64,000 bases of DNA from RGVT01 sp037129475 (GTDB taxonomy: Bacteria > Planctomycetota > Planctomycetia > Pirellulales > UBA1268): contig JBAXUY010000003.1 of assembly GCA_037129475.1 (NCBI GenBank), forward strand, positions 41,010-105,009, written 5' to 3'. Below are positions 45,011-54,765 of this stretch, one piece after another; position 1 is the stretch's first letter, and each line of letters opens with the position of its first letter. The position numbers and the translations under genes are program-made. The notes below the pieces were generated by a model. It was not told the DNA's origin and did no database searches. It saw only the letters and a program-made list of their open reading frames with translations.

Positions 45011-46969
45011 TCACGGGCTCACGGGCACCTGCCACCGCTCGTCGCAGAAACCTGCGGCCGCGAGCCGGCCCGGGCCGTCGAGGCTCGGGGGCGTGGTGAG
45101 GTCGATCACGGCCCAGTCGGGAAGCTTCGGCGTCATGAGGGCGTTGGTCTGCCCGCTGCCGCGACGGAACGTGTAGCTGCTGTTGAGCACGACGTAGCGG
45201 TCCGGCGCGAGCGGATTGGGATGAATCATCAACGGCACGTGCATCTTCGCGTCGTACGACCTACCGGCGATCGAAACCGTATCGGCGTCCCACTCGAGCG
45301 GCAGCTGCGGCAGGATCTTCGCCAGAACTGCGTTTGATCGCGGGTCGCCCCAGAGGACGAGGTTCGTGGTCCGGGCGATCTCGGGCGTGACGGCCGTGTC
45401 GTCGATCACGCGGGCCACGCCGCGAAACGTCAGCCGCCATGCCGTTTGTGCACGCTCGAATTCAGATTCGACCCACTGCTTGACGAACGGATTGGCAAAC
45501 TCGCCCGTGGGCCGCACGAATGTGAAGCTCTCCAGAAAGGCGTCATCGATCGGCCCCTGGAGTCCGTGTCGCTTCCGCAGTCCACCCGCGGTGACCGCGC
45601 CGGTCACCCAGTGGCCGTCGACCTTGTGGAACTGGAGGCCTTCGGACGCAGCCAGGCACTCGACAGCGTCGCCGTCGATCGTGGCCTTCCACACGCCGGA
45701 ATCGCCGGCCGCCTTCGGCCGGAGCGTGAGTCCGGCGACATTTTTCGTCTGCACGTCGAGCACGCCAGGCGCCGTACGGCTGGCGTCGACGGTGGCCTCG
45801 TCCCAGTGCTTGTCGAGCGCGGTCACCTCGACCCAGTCAAACGAGTTGTAACGAAGAGTATAGGTGGCGCACCGCACGAGGGAGGGATCGCGCGGCCGCC
45901 CCTTCATGACCGCCTCGTCGACGATCGTATCGTATACGGCCTTGGTCTCCCGATCGTAGCCATGGCCCGTGTTCGGGGCGACGAGATGCCGCATGTCGCC
46001 ACCGACCGCCTTGATGGCCACCTCCATGACGTCGGCGGCATTCTTCTGCGGATCTTTCTCGCCGGAGAAGACGATCACCGGTCGATTCGTCATGTTCACG
46101 GCATAGCCCGGCACATCGTAGAGCCGCCAGAGAATCTGCTCCCACTCCGACGGCGGCACCTTGCCAGGCGCGAAAACCTTGGCGTAGTTCGCCGTTTCCA
46201 CGAAGCCCGCGCCCGGGGCGATCGCCGCCCAGCGGGTGGTGTGATGGCCGCCGAGATGCCAACTCCCCGCTCCGCCCATGGAGAATCCCCGTACGCTCAC
46301 ATGCTCCGGGCTGATTCGATAGTGCTTCATCGCGTCGTCGAGAGCTTCGAGCACGTCGACTTCCCCGGCGAATTTGAAGGCATTGCAGAATCGGCCGTAG
46401 GGCCGCAGCACGATTCCCTCTGCAGGCCGGATCGGTGCCGGGTAGACCATGCGCTCGTGGACGAACACCAGTTCCGTGTATGTGTCGCTGCGACCGTGCA
46501 AAAAAATATCGAGCCGGCCACCGGAAGCCGGCCGGTTCTTGGGAACGATCACGCCGTATGGCTGCACCGAACCATCGATCCGGGAGCGATAGCCGCGGAC
46601 AATAGGTCCGGTGGCAGTGGTCCACGGCGCCGTCCCGGCCTGCAGCGACTCGAGGCGCTTTCGGCCCTCGGCGAGCACCCCCCGCGCGAAAACGAGTTCC
46701 TTGAGGTCGTAGATCTCGTTGAGTTCGAGGGCCCATGACACGGCCTTGGGAAAGATCTCGACGTCGGGCAGCCGCTCGCGAAGCTCCGACGACAGCGTCG
46801 CTGAACCGGCCAAGGCGTCGACGTCGGCCTGCAGTCGCGTACTTTCAGCGAGCAGTTCCTGGCGGTCCTGCTGCGGAATCTCGATCCCCGGGGGCGGGCT
46901 CAGGCTCGGATGCTGCGCGGCGGCATGAAGAATGCCGCAGAGCCAGAGTACGACAACTCGCAGAGGCAT
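45011..46969 (-). CDS. Secreted serine esterase/peptidase-like alpha/beta hydrolase
   Basis: A 652-aa exported protein. Signal peptide about residues 1-19, an N-terminal helical part, then an alpha/beta hydrolase core (about 120-350): FLHGRSDTYTELVF, nucleophile Ser230 in RGFSMGGAGSWH, Asp306 in GEKDPQ and His336 in NTGHGYD. The order and sequence are like prolyl oligopeptidase/esterase (S9/PHB) enzymes of planctomycetes. The C-terminal 280 residues are beta-rich and have no recognised family. The start at 46969 has GGGAG upstream; the 106 codons above it look non-coding. It follows the PSD2 gene in direction (minus) and is divergent from the SASA fusion. It probably deacylates polysaccharide (inference). 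Confidence 0.82.
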   Translation of the reverse strand: MPLRVVVLWLCGILHAAAQHPSLSPPPGIEIPQQDRQELLAESTRLQADVDALAGSATLSSELRERLPDVEIFPKAVSWALELNEIYDLKELVFARGVLAEGRKRLESLQAGTAPWTTATGPIVRGYRSRIDGSVQPYGVIVPKNRPASGGRLDIFLHGRSDTYTELVFVHERMVYPAPIRPAEGIVLRPYGRFCNAFKFAGEVDVLEALDDAMKHYRISPEHVSVRGFSMGGAGSWHLGGHHTTRWAAIAPGAGFVETANYAKVFAPGKVPPSEWEQILWRLYDVPGYAVNMTNRPVIVFSGEKDPQKNAADVMEVAIKAVGGDMRHLVAPNTGHGYDRETKAVYDTIVDEAVMKGRPRDPSLVRCATYTLRYNSFDWVEVTALDKHWDEATVDASRTAPGVLDVQTKNVAGLTLRPKAAGDSGVWKATIDGDAVECLAASEGLQFHKVDGHWVTGAVTAGGLRKRHGLQGPIDDAFLESFTFVRPTGEFANPFVKQWVESEFERAQTAWRLTFRGVARVIDDTAVTPEIARTTNLVLWGDPRSNAVLAKILPQLPLEWDADTVSIAGRSYDAKMHVPLMIHPNPLAPDRYVVLNSSYTFRRGSGQTNALMTPKLPDWAVIDLTTPPSLDGPGRLAAAGFCDERWQVPVSP

Positions 46970-47045
46970 CGGCGGACTCCCGGGGCCGGGCGACGAGACG
47001 CGGCAGTATGCCCCCGACGTGATCGCGTGGGCCATACATTCTTTG

Positions 47046-47058
47046 GTAAAAGTTTTAC
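47046..47058. promoter_or_regulatory. Palindrome between divergent esterase and SASA-fusion genes
   Basis: GTAAAA-g-TTTTAC is a perfect 6-bp inverted repeat with a 1-nt centre in the 201-base gap between genes starting at 46969 (minus) and 47171 (plus). It is followed by GTTGTGTAC. The arms resemble GTAAAAC near the isomerase promoter. It is a candidate operator for both genes. Confidence 0.45.
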
Positions 47059-47170
47059 GTTGTGTACGGACGCGCTCGATTGGCACAGACAGTTCGGCAC
47101 GGAAGCTATACTGTTCTAGCTGAAGACATCGTTTCGTTCCTCGCGCCGTCAACCGTCCGCACCTCGAGCA

Positions 47171-50100
47171 ATGTCGCATTCCCATTTCAGTCTCCGCATG
47201 GCGCTTTTGTTGGCCGGACTGTTTTGCAGCGGCGGTCCAACGGCGTGGGCGGGCGGCATGAGGTGTGCCCCCATCTTTGCCGACCATATGGTCCTCCAGC
47301 GAGATAAACCGGTGCCAGTGTGGGGCACCGCCGGGACAAACACCGAGGTGACCGTGACGTTTGCAGGCCAGACAAAATCGGTCATTGCGAACGCGGCGGG
47401 CCGCTGGCAGGCAACACTTGACCCGCTGATGGCTTCCGCCGAGCCACGCGAGCTCGTCGTGAAGTCGGGCCCCGACACCGTCACGATCCGCGATGTGGTC
47501 GTGGGCGAGGTCTGGATCTGTTCAGGCCAGTCGAACATGGTCTGGCCCGTTCATCGCTCGGCCGACTCGGAAGCCATCACCAAGCAAGCCTCTCAGCCCC
47601 TGATCAGGCTCGCCTACATTGCCGGTGACTCGCGCTGCGCGCTCGCAGCCGCCGACCGCAAGTCGCCGTGGTTCGTGACCTCACCTGACGTCGTGGGCGA
47701 CTTTTCGGCCGTCGCCTATGCCTTCGGTCTGGACCTGCGGGCCGCGCTCGACGTGCCGGTTGGCCTCGTGCTGGCAGCTGCGTCCGGAACGCCGGTGGAG
47801 ACATGGCTGCCGCCGGGGCCCCCGCTGTTCGGCCGGCCGGTCGGCGCGCACTTCAAGGCCGCGATCGAGCCGCTGATCCCCTTCGCCATCCGCGGTGCGA
47901 TCTGGTATCAGGGCGAAAGCAACGCCGTCAATGCCGAACGGTACGGGAATCTCCTTGCGACGCTTATCAACGAATGGAGGAATCGCTGGAGAGAGGGGGC
48001 GAAAATTGGTGACGCGAAAACTGGCGATGAGTTTCCGTTCTACATCGTCCAGATCTCCAACTACGGCCGCTCGCCGGAGCAGCCGACGGAGAGCCGGCTC
48101 GCGCAAGTTCGTGAGGCCCAATTGAAGATATCCCGCACGCTGCCCAACGCTGGCCTCGCGCTGGCCATCGACGGCGACGGCGACATCCATCCCCGGGAAA
48201 AGTCGAAGATAGGAGGACGGCTGGCGAAGGGGGCGCTCGCGAAGACCTATGGCCGATCGATCGAGTGCTCGGGTCCCGTGTACGAGTCAGCGGCACGCGA
48301 TGGGGCGAGCCTCGTGCTCTCGTTCAGCCAGACAACGGGCGGCCTCGTAGCGGCCGGCGGCGGTCCGCTCAAGCAGTTCGCGATCGCGGGGGAGGACCGC
48401 GTGTTCCACTGGGCGACCGCGACCGTCGAGGGGGAAAAGCTCCGTGTCTCGTCACCGGCCGTGGCTGAGCCAGCGGCGGTGCGGTATGCCTGGGCGGACA
48501 ATCCCACCGGATGCAATCTCACGAACGCTGCCGGCCTTCCGGCGTCTCCCTTTCGTACCGATGACTGGCCGCTCGCTGTCGCAATTCCGTCTGCGACGCG
48601 GCTCACGAACAAGGTGCTCCAGATCGAGCTCTCGCCGGAGCACGGCGGCCTCGTCGTGACCGACCTCCGCACGAAGAAAGTCTGGCAACAGGCATGGCTC
48701 GAGAAGGACATCTCGCTCCAACACCGGCTCGTCTCGCTCGACGCCAAGGAACGCGTTCTCACGCTCGAGTGCGGGCTTGCAGGCATCTCCGCAGACGGCA
48801 AGTCGGGCCTGATTTCTGCACGCGTCAGCATGAAACTGCATCCAACGCAGCCCGATGTGGAGGTCTCGATCGAACCGACGAAGTCAGGCACGTGGCGGCA
48901 GGCGGCCTATCCCTACGCCTTTGCTTGCGACGGCGAAAGGGTCTCCAACCTTTTCCCTCACGGCGAAGGAATGCTCGTTCCGGTGCGCAAAAACGATCCG
49001 GATTGGATAGCGCTGCCGGATGGCGCGCTGTACGGCGGAGTGCATTCGTATCTCATGTGCCTCGGGCTTGTCGACGAGTCGACCGGGGAGGGGCTGCTGA
49101 CGCTTGCGCCGGACATCGAGGCCACGAACCTGCGATGGCGCGAGGTCCTCAAGACGGATCAGACGATCGTGGTTCCGCAAGTGATCGACGTGGCGAACAA
49201 GGGTGTGTTCGACAGGCCGCTGCAGATGACGTTCTGCTTCAGCAACGCAGGGGGCTACGTGGCGCTTGCGAGCCGTTACCGCGAGTTTTTTGCGCAACAG
49301 GGGCTCCACACGACGCTTGTGGAGAAAGCCGCTGCGAACCCGGCGCTCGCCACGATCGCGGGAGCGCCGATTGTCTGGGCCGCATCTCGGTCGCCGGAGC
49401 AGACCCGGCAGATGGCCGACACCCTCGCGGCCAACGGTGTAAGCCGTTGCCTCTTCGGCATCATCGAGGTCGGCGGCCCCAAGCCTGGTCCGGAATACCG
49501 CACAGAGATGGCCGCCACCGTCAAGCATGTGCGCGGCCTCGGCTACCAGGTCTATCAATACGATCAATATCGCGATGCCTTCAAGCTCGATCCCACGAAA
49601 GGGCATCACTTCCAGCTCAACACCGACGCCTGGCCCGACATGATCGTGCGCCGTGAAAACGGGTCGATGATATCCGCGTTCGGTCCTGAAAGTGGCGTGG
49701 TCTGCTCCGACTTCTTTCTACCGCTGGCGCGGAAGCACTTCGACGATACATTCAACGACTTCGATTACTCGGCCTGGTTCCTCGACTGCCTTGGCTCGGT
49801 CGGATTCAATGCCGAGGCCGAGTGCCATGCCCCTGGGCACCCCTGCGATCGCTACGACACCCGCCGGGAGCGGATCGCGTTGCTTGCCGAGGTCAACCGC
49901 CGCGGCAAGCTCGCGAGCACCGAATGCGGCATCGACTATCTGCTGCCCCACCTGCACTGGGTCGAGGGCGGCACGACCCTCGTCCGCTGGGTTGGTTCGC
50001 TCGAGCGCCGGCAGTCGCCAGAGAACGACTCCATCAACGCAGCCGGTGGCATGAAGGCGTCGGCCGTGCTCGAAGAGATTCGCAAGCTGCCGCCGAACGC

Positions 50101-50581
50101 GACGCCACCGCGCACCGTCAGCATCAGCACGCGCTATCGGATTCCCTTCTACTCACTCTGCCATCATGACGAGGTCATTCAGACCTGGCGGTGGGAGGAC
50201 GGGATGGAACAACAGCCAGTCTATTGGCAGTGGAAGAATCTGTGGACCGTGCTCTACGGTGCGGCACCGATGTATCGCATCTTCGCACCCGAACTCGAGA
50301 AGTGGAAGGAGGAGATCGGTCGGACCGACCTCTACGTCGGGAGTTTCGTCCGCGACGTAGCCTTCGACGCGATGACGACACACAGGTGCGTCACGACTGA
50401 TCGGCTCGTGCAGGAAACCGAGTTTTCCAGCGGACGCGGCGTGGTCGTCAATTTCGGCGATACCGACCAGACACTGTCAGACGGGCAGCTCGTGCGGCGG
50501 CGCGACTACGTCAGTTTTCATACCACGCCGGCCGGGCGGGCCTACGCGCCGCCGCCGTGCCCCAACGTGTTCGCCGACTGA
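47171..50581 (+). CDS. Sialate O-acetylesterase-like (SASA) and glycosidase-like fusion protein
   Basis: A 1136-aa exported protein. Residues about 28-470 form a SASA carbohydrate esterase: DHMVLQRDKPVPVWG near the start, nucleophile Ser121 in CSGQSNM, IWYQGESNAV (244-253), and the His motif GDIHPREKSKIGGRLA (His340). Family members stop at about 480-510 aa, but this protein continues with a second module (about 490-1136) that resembles a TIM-barrel glycosidase with an N-terminal beta domain. Typical pieces are TYRIPFYSLCHHDEV-like, DYSAWFLDCLGSVGF and STECGIDYLLPHLHW; I could not assign a GH family. It is an esterase plus glycosidase fusion on one chain, suggesting sequential deacetylation and cleavage of one substrate (inference). 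Confidence 0.8.
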   Translation: MSHSHFSLRMALLLAGLFCSGGPTAWAGGMRCAPIFADHMVLQRDKPVPVWGTAGTNTEVTVTFAGQTKSVIANAAGRWQATLDPLMASAEPRELVVKSGPDTVTIRDVVVGEVWICSGQSNMVWPVHRSADSEAITKQASQPLIRLAYIAGDSRCALAAADRKSPWFVTSPDVVGDFSAVAYAFGLDLRAALDVPVGLVLAAASGTPVETWLPPGPPLFGRPVGAHFKAAIEPLIPFAIRGAIWYQGESNAVNAERYGNLLATLINEWRNRWREGAKIGDAKTGDEFPFYIVQISNYGRSPEQPTESRLAQVREAQLKISRTLPNAGLALAIDGDGDIHPREKSKIGGRLAKGALAKTYGRSIECSGPVYESAARDGASLVLSFSQTTGGLVAAGGGPLKQFAIAGEDRVFHWATATVEGEKLRVSSPAVAEPAAVRYAWADNPTGCNLTNAAGLPASPFRTDDWPLAVAIPSATRLTNKVLQIELSPEHGGLVVTDLRTKKVWQQAWLEKDISLQHRLVSLDAKERVLTLECGLAGISADGKSGLISARVSMKLHPTQPDVEVSIEPTKSGTWRQAAYPYAFACDGERVSNLFPHGEGMLVPVRKNDPDWIALPDGALYGGVHSYLMCLGLVDESTGEGLLTLAPDIEATNLRWREVLKTDQTIVVPQVIDVANKGVFDRPLQMTFCFSNAGGYVALASRYREFFAQQGLHTTLVEKAAANPALATIAGAPIVWAASRSPEQTRQMADTLAANGVSRCLFGIIEVGGPKPGPEYRTEMAATVKHVRGLGYQVYQYDQYRDAFKLDPTKGHHFQLNTDAWPDMIVRRENGSMISAFGPESGVVCSDFFLPLARKHFDDTFNDFDYSAWFLDCLGSVGFNAEAECHAPGHPCDRYDTRRERIALLAEVNRRGKLASTECGIDYLLPHLHWVEGGTTLVRWVGSLERRQSPENDSINAAGGMKASAVLEEIRKLPPNATPPRTVSISTRYRIPFYSLCHHDEVIQTWRWEDGMEQQPVYWQWKNLWTVLYGAAPMYRIFAPELEKWKEEIGRTDLYVGSFVRDVAFDAMTTHRCVTTDRLVQETEFSSGRGVVVNFGDTDQTLSDGQLVRRRDYVSFHTTPAGRAYAPPPCPNVFAD

Positions 50582-50649
50582 AGTCTGCCCGTCCGTCTGG
50601 CAAAGGCATGAGCGGAGTACGGTCGGACAGCAACGTTCGGAGGTTGTGA

Positions 50650-53049
50650 GTGCAGGTTCCAACGCGACAGGTCGAAGCATCCACGTGGCTACGCTCGCTC
50701 CGGAGTGCATCGGTTGCCTGTGCGATCGCGGTATGGTCCGTGCGAGGAGCCGCTGCGGAGAGTGTTCCCAGCTTTGACCGAGACATCCGGCCGATTCTCG
50801 CCACCCACTGCTTTCACTGCCATGGTCCCGATGCCGGCTCACGCGAAGCTGACCTGCGGCTCGACACTGAATCGGGCGTTCGCGCGGCTGTCGAACCCGA
50901 GAATGGCGTGGCGAAGCTGATCGTCCGGGTGAAGAGCCACGATCCGGACGTCGTGATGCCGCCGCCTGCGACGAAAAAGCCACTGCGGCCCGAGCAGATC
51001 GTGCTCCTCGAACGCTGGGTGGCAGGCGGAGCGTCATGGGGAAGGCATTGGGCATTCGAGTCGCTCGAGGCACCTCCCGTGCCCACGCCGCCAACGCACC
51101 CCTTCGCCCCTGTGCGGACGCCGATCGACGCGTTCGTCCAGGCCCAGCTTGAAAGCCGTGGACTCGAGCCATCGCCGGAGGCTGAGCGCCATACGCTCCT
51201 TCGCCGAGTGACGCTCGATCTCACCGGCCTGCCACCGACGCCGGAAGAAGTGGATGCGTTTGTTGCCGATGAGGCCCCCGAAGCGTTCGAGAAGGTCGTC
51301 AACCGGCTCTTGGCGACGCCCGCCTATGGCGAGCGCATGGCCTGGCCATGGCTCGATGCGGCGAGATACGCCGATTCCAACGGGTATCAGGGCGACGCAG
51401 ATCGGACGATGTGGCCGTGGCGCGACTGGGTGATCGACGCATTCAATCGCAACCTACCGTACGACTCTTTCACCATCTGGCAACTCGCGGGCGACCAGCT
51501 TCCGGAAGCGAGTTTCACGCAGAAGCTTGCCACGGGCTTCTGCAGAAACCACATGATCAATGGCGAAGGCGGCCGCATTCCCGAGGAAAATCGCGTCGAA
51601 TACGTGATGGACATGGCGGAGACGGCCGGCACGGTATGGCTCGGGCTGACGCTGAACTGCTGCCGTTGCCACGACCACAAGTTCGATCCACTCACCCAAC
51701 GCGACTACTATCGACTGTTCGCATTCTTCAACCAGACGCCAGTGAGCGGTGGAGGCGGAAACCCGTGGACGCCGCCGGTGCTCGATACGGCGACGGCCGC
51801 CCAGCGTCAGCAGCTCGACGAGTTGGAGGCTCGCCTCGAATCGATCGAAGCGAGGCTGAAGCAGCTTGCCGCTCAGCCCGCGACGGCTGCAGATGATGGC
51901 TCCACCCGGGAGCGGCTGGAGGCCGAACGTGACACCACGCTCGAGGAAGTCGATCGCCTCCGGCAGAGCGCGCCCGGCGTGATGGTGATGGCCGATCTGC
52001 CGACGACGCGCAAGACCTTCGTCCTTGACCGCGGCCTTTACACGAGCCCCGGAGTGGAGGTCACAGCGGGGGTGCCCGCGGCGCTCCCGCAGCTACCGGC
52101 GGACTCCCAGCCGAATCGGCTCGCCTTCGCCCGCTGGCTCGTTGCGGACGACAATCCGCTCACAGCCCGTGTCGCGGTCAACCGATTCTGGCAGCAGCTC
52201 TTCGGCGTTGGCCTCGTGAAGACGAGCGAAGACTTCGGAGTTCAGGGGGAACTGCCGCCCCACAAGGAACTCGTCGACTGGATGGCGGCGGACTTCCGCG
52301 ATCACGGCTGGGACGTGAAGCGGCTCATCCGCCAAATTGTCGTGAGCCACACTTACAGACAGTCGTCGCGGGTGACGCCCGTGCTCGTGGAACTCGATCC
52401 GGAAAACAGGCTCCTTGCCCGTGGCCCGCGGTTTCGTCTTCCCGCCCCCATGCTGCGCGACCAGGCCCTTGCCGCCAGCGGGCTACTCGTGACGCACCTC
52501 GGCGGCCCCCCCGTCAACGGATACCAGCCGCCTGGCGTTTGGGAAGAGGCGACATTCGGCAAAAAAAGCTATCCACAGGGGCATGGAGACGATCTTCACC
52601 GCCGCAGCCTCTACACCTTCTGGCGACGGATCGTGGCGCCGACGATGTTCTTCGACAATGCGTCCCGGCAGACGTGCTCCGTCAAAGTCCTCCGCACCAA
52701 TACGCCCCTGCACGCGCTCCTCACGCTCAACGACGTGACGTTTGTCGAGGCGGCGAGGGCGCTCGCGGAACGAGCGTTACTGCTCGAAGGCACCGACGAT
52801 GAACGCCGGCTCGATGAGATCTACCAAAGGCTCCTCGCCCGGTCGGCCGCTGCAGACGAGCAGCATGTGCTGCTCTCCGCGATTGCCCGCAGCCGGCATG
52901 AATTCGAAGGCGACCCCGAGGCCGCGCGGCAATTGTTGTCCATCGGGGAATCCAAACGGGATGAGCGGATCGCGTTGGAAGAGCACGCTGCGTGGACGTG
53001 CCTCGTCCTGGCGGTGATGAATCTCGACGAAGCGGTCACCAAGGAATGA
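50650..53049 (+). CDS. PSCyt1/DUF1549/DUF1553 cytochrome
   Basis: A 799-aa exported protein. Signal peptide (about 1-37), haem motif C54-F-H-C-H58 with VVMPP as the likely distal ligand, DUF1549 (about 115-360: LLRRVTLDLTGLPPTPEEVD, CCRCHDHKFDPLT), a coiled-coil (about 385-425, LDELEARLESIEARLKQLA), and DUF1553 (about 495-740: NPLTARVAVNRFWQQLFG). It lacks the discoidin insert seen in the homologue at 10703-13582. GTG start with GGAGG seven bases upstream. Its stop overlaps the ATG of the DUF1501 gene (ATGA), which indicates translational coupling. Confidence 0.9.
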   Translation: MQVPTRQVEASTWLRSLRSASVACAIAVWSVRGAAAESVPSFDRDIRPILATHCFHCHGPDAGSREADLRLDTESGVRAAVEPENGVAKLIVRVKSHDPDVVMPPPATKKPLRPEQIVLLERWVAGGASWGRHWAFESLEAPPVPTPPTHPFAPVRTPIDAFVQAQLESRGLEPSPEAERHTLLRRVTLDLTGLPPTPEEVDAFVADEAPEAFEKVVNRLLATPAYGERMAWPWLDAARYADSNGYQGDADRTMWPWRDWVIDAFNRNLPYDSFTIWQLAGDQLPEASFTQKLATGFCRNHMINGEGGRIPEENRVEYVMDMAETAGTVWLGLTLNCCRCHDHKFDPLTQRDYYRLFAFFNQTPVSGGGGNPWTPPVLDTATAAQRQQLDELEARLESIEARLKQLAAQPATAADDGSTRERLEAERDTTLEEVDRLRQSAPGVMVMADLPTTRKTFVLDRGLYTSPGVEVTAGVPAALPQLPADSQPNRLAFARWLVADDNPLTARVAVNRFWQQLFGVGLVKTSEDFGVQGELPPHKELVDWMAADFRDHGWDVKRLIRQIVVSHTYRQSSRVTPVLVELDPENRLLARGPRFRLPAPMLRDQALAASGLLVTHLGGPPVNGYQPPGVWEEATFGKKSYPQGHGDDLHRRSLYTFWRRIVAPTMFFDNASRQTCSVKVLRTNTPLHALLTLNDVTFVEAARALAERALLLEGTDDERRLDEIYQRLLARSAAADEQHVLLSAIARSRHEFEGDPEAARQLLSIGESKRDERIALEEHAAWTCLVLAVMNLDEAVTKE

Positions 53050-54527
53050 ACCACCCTGGAGTACCTCCGGTCATGACCAATCCACTCCTCGCAAACGCGC
53101 TGCATGTCACGCGAAGGGAGTTTTTCGGTCGCTCGGCGATGGGCATCGGTACGGCGGCCTTGAGTGCGATTCTCGGCCGGGACGGCCATGCCGTGACGGC
53201 CAGCCCGGCGCTCGCCGGACTGCCCCACTTCGCTCCCAAGGCCAAGCGGGTGATCTACCTTTTTCAGAACGGCGGGCCGACGCACGTCGATCTGTTCGAC
53301 TACAAGCCCCGTCTCCGCGAACTCCACGGCCAGCCAGTGCCGGAGGAGTACATCGGCGGCAAGCGGTTTAGCACGATGACGGGCAGCGCTGACGGAAAGC
53401 TCATACTCGCGCCGCTCGAGCCGTTCGCCCAATATGGCCAATGTGGGGCCTGGGTGAGCGACCTGATGCCGCATACCGCATCGATCGTCGACGACCTCTG
53501 CTTCATCAAGAGCATGCACACCGACTCGGTCAACCATGCGCCTGCCGTGCAGTTTCTGCTGAGTGGAGCGGAGTTGCCGGGGCGGCCGACGACGGGAGCC
53601 TGGCTCAGCTATGGGCTCGGCACGGAAAACGAAACGCTTCCCACGTTCTGCGTGATGACCAGCGTGACGAAGGGAACGTCGTGCGGGCAGATTTTCTACG
53701 ACTTCTACTGGGGCAGCGGCTTCCTTCCTTCCCGGTATCAGGGGGTGAAATTCCGGGGGAGCAGCGATCCGGTGCTCTACCTGACGAATCCCGCGGGGAT
53801 CAGTCGAGCGATGCGCCGCCGCTGGCTCGATGACATCGCGATGCTCAACGAGAAGAAGCTCGCCGACTATGGCGACCCCGAAATCGCGACCCGAATCGCA
53901 CAGTATGAAATGGCCTTCAAGATGCAAGCGAGCGTGCCGGAGCTGACCGATCTACGCGACGAGTCGGAGGAAACGCTCGCCCTGTACGGTCCGCAGGTCA
54001 AGGAGCCGGGCACGTTTGCCTACAACTGCCTGATGGCCCGCCGGCTGGCGGAACGGGGCGTGCGATTCGTTCAACTCATGCATGCCGGCTGGGACCAGCA
54101 CAGCAGTCTCACGACGGAACTTTATGCGCAGTGCCGCGACACCGACCAGGCTGCAGCCGGCCTCATTCGCGACCTCAAGCGCCGCGGCTTGCTCGACGAC
54201 ACGCTCGTGATCTGGGCAGGAGAATTCGGCCGCACCCCATTCATTCAGGGCAATTTCAACGAGCGTACGCGCTGGGGCCGAGACCATCATCCCTACGCCT
54301 TCACAGTCTGGGTCGCCGGCGCCGGGGTGAAGTCGGGCCATTGCCACGGGGAGAGCGACGATCTGGGGTTCAACGTGGCACAGGACGGGGTGCATGTGCA
54401 TGACTTCCAGGCCACACTCCTGCACCTGCTTGGAATAGACCACGAACGGCTTACGTATCGCTTTCAGGGCCGCGACTTTCGCCTCACCGACGTCCACGGC
54501 CACGTGATCAAGCCAATCCTGACGTGA
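53046..54527 (+). CDS. DUF1501 protein, Tat-exported
   Basis: A 493-aa DUF1501 protein with a Tat signal (TRREFFGRSAMGIGTAALSAIL), and HFAPKAKRVIYLFQNGGPTHVDLFDYKP at the domain start. The conserved end is EFGRTPFIQ, GRDHHPYAFTVWVAGAGVKSG, HLLGIDHERLTYRFQGRDF and LTDVHGHVIKPILT. ATG at 53046 overlaps the cytochrome stop; an ATG at 53073 (MTNPLLANALHVTRREFF) gives a more normal Tat leader and is a real alternative. It is the partner of the cytochrome upstream. It resembles the truncated DUF1501 gene at 62908 more than the one at 9201. Confidence 0.88.
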   Translation: MNHPGVPPVMTNPLLANALHVTRREFFGRSAMGIGTAALSAILGRDGHAVTASPALAGLPHFAPKAKRVIYLFQNGGPTHVDLFDYKPRLRELHGQPVPEEYIGGKRFSTMTGSADGKLILAPLEPFAQYGQCGAWVSDLMPHTASIVDDLCFIKSMHTDSVNHAPAVQFLLSGAELPGRPTTGAWLSYGLGTENETLPTFCVMTSVTKGTSCGQIFYDFYWGSGFLPSRYQGVKFRGSSDPVLYLTNPAGISRAMRRRWLDDIAMLNEKKLADYGDPEIATRIAQYEMAFKMQASVPELTDLRDESEETLALYGPQVKEPGTFAYNCLMARRLAERGVRFVQLMHAGWDQHSSLTTELYAQCRDTDQAAAGLIRDLKRRGLLDDTLVIWAGEFGRTPFIQGNFNERTRWGRDHHPYAFTVWVAGAGVKSGHCHGESDDLGFNVAQDGVHVHDFQATLLHLLGIDHERLTYRFQGRDFRLTDVHGHVIKPILT

Positions 54528-54582
54528 CGCCGAGCGCCGGCCAGCGCCGGCCCCGTCCTGCGACACGTTGAGTGATACCCCG

Positions 54583-54759
54583 TTACCGGCCAAGCAGCCG
54601 ACCGAGGCAGGCCGTGGCGAGCCGCGCCTGGCCGAGGGCCGTGTCGGCGTCATCGGCGTCGTACTCATCGGTCGGAATGAAGTCGATGTCGCCGTAGAAC
54701 CTGAATTCCCGCTCGTTCCGCAGTTCTTTCCATTCGATGGTAGCCGGCTGCGAGATCAT
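54583..54759 (-). pseudogene. HEPN-domain remnant (C-terminal part only)
   Basis: A 58-aa frame with ELRNEREFRFYGDIDFIPT followed by EYDADDADTALGQARLAT. This pattern is the C-terminal end of HEPN proteins paired with minimal nucleotidyltransferases. The helical core that carries the R-x(4-6)-H catalytic motif is missing. ATG 54759 follows the nucleotidyltransferase fragment stop by 6 bases, as in an intact MNT/HEPN operon. Confidence 0.6.
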
Positions 54760-54765
54760 TGGTCC

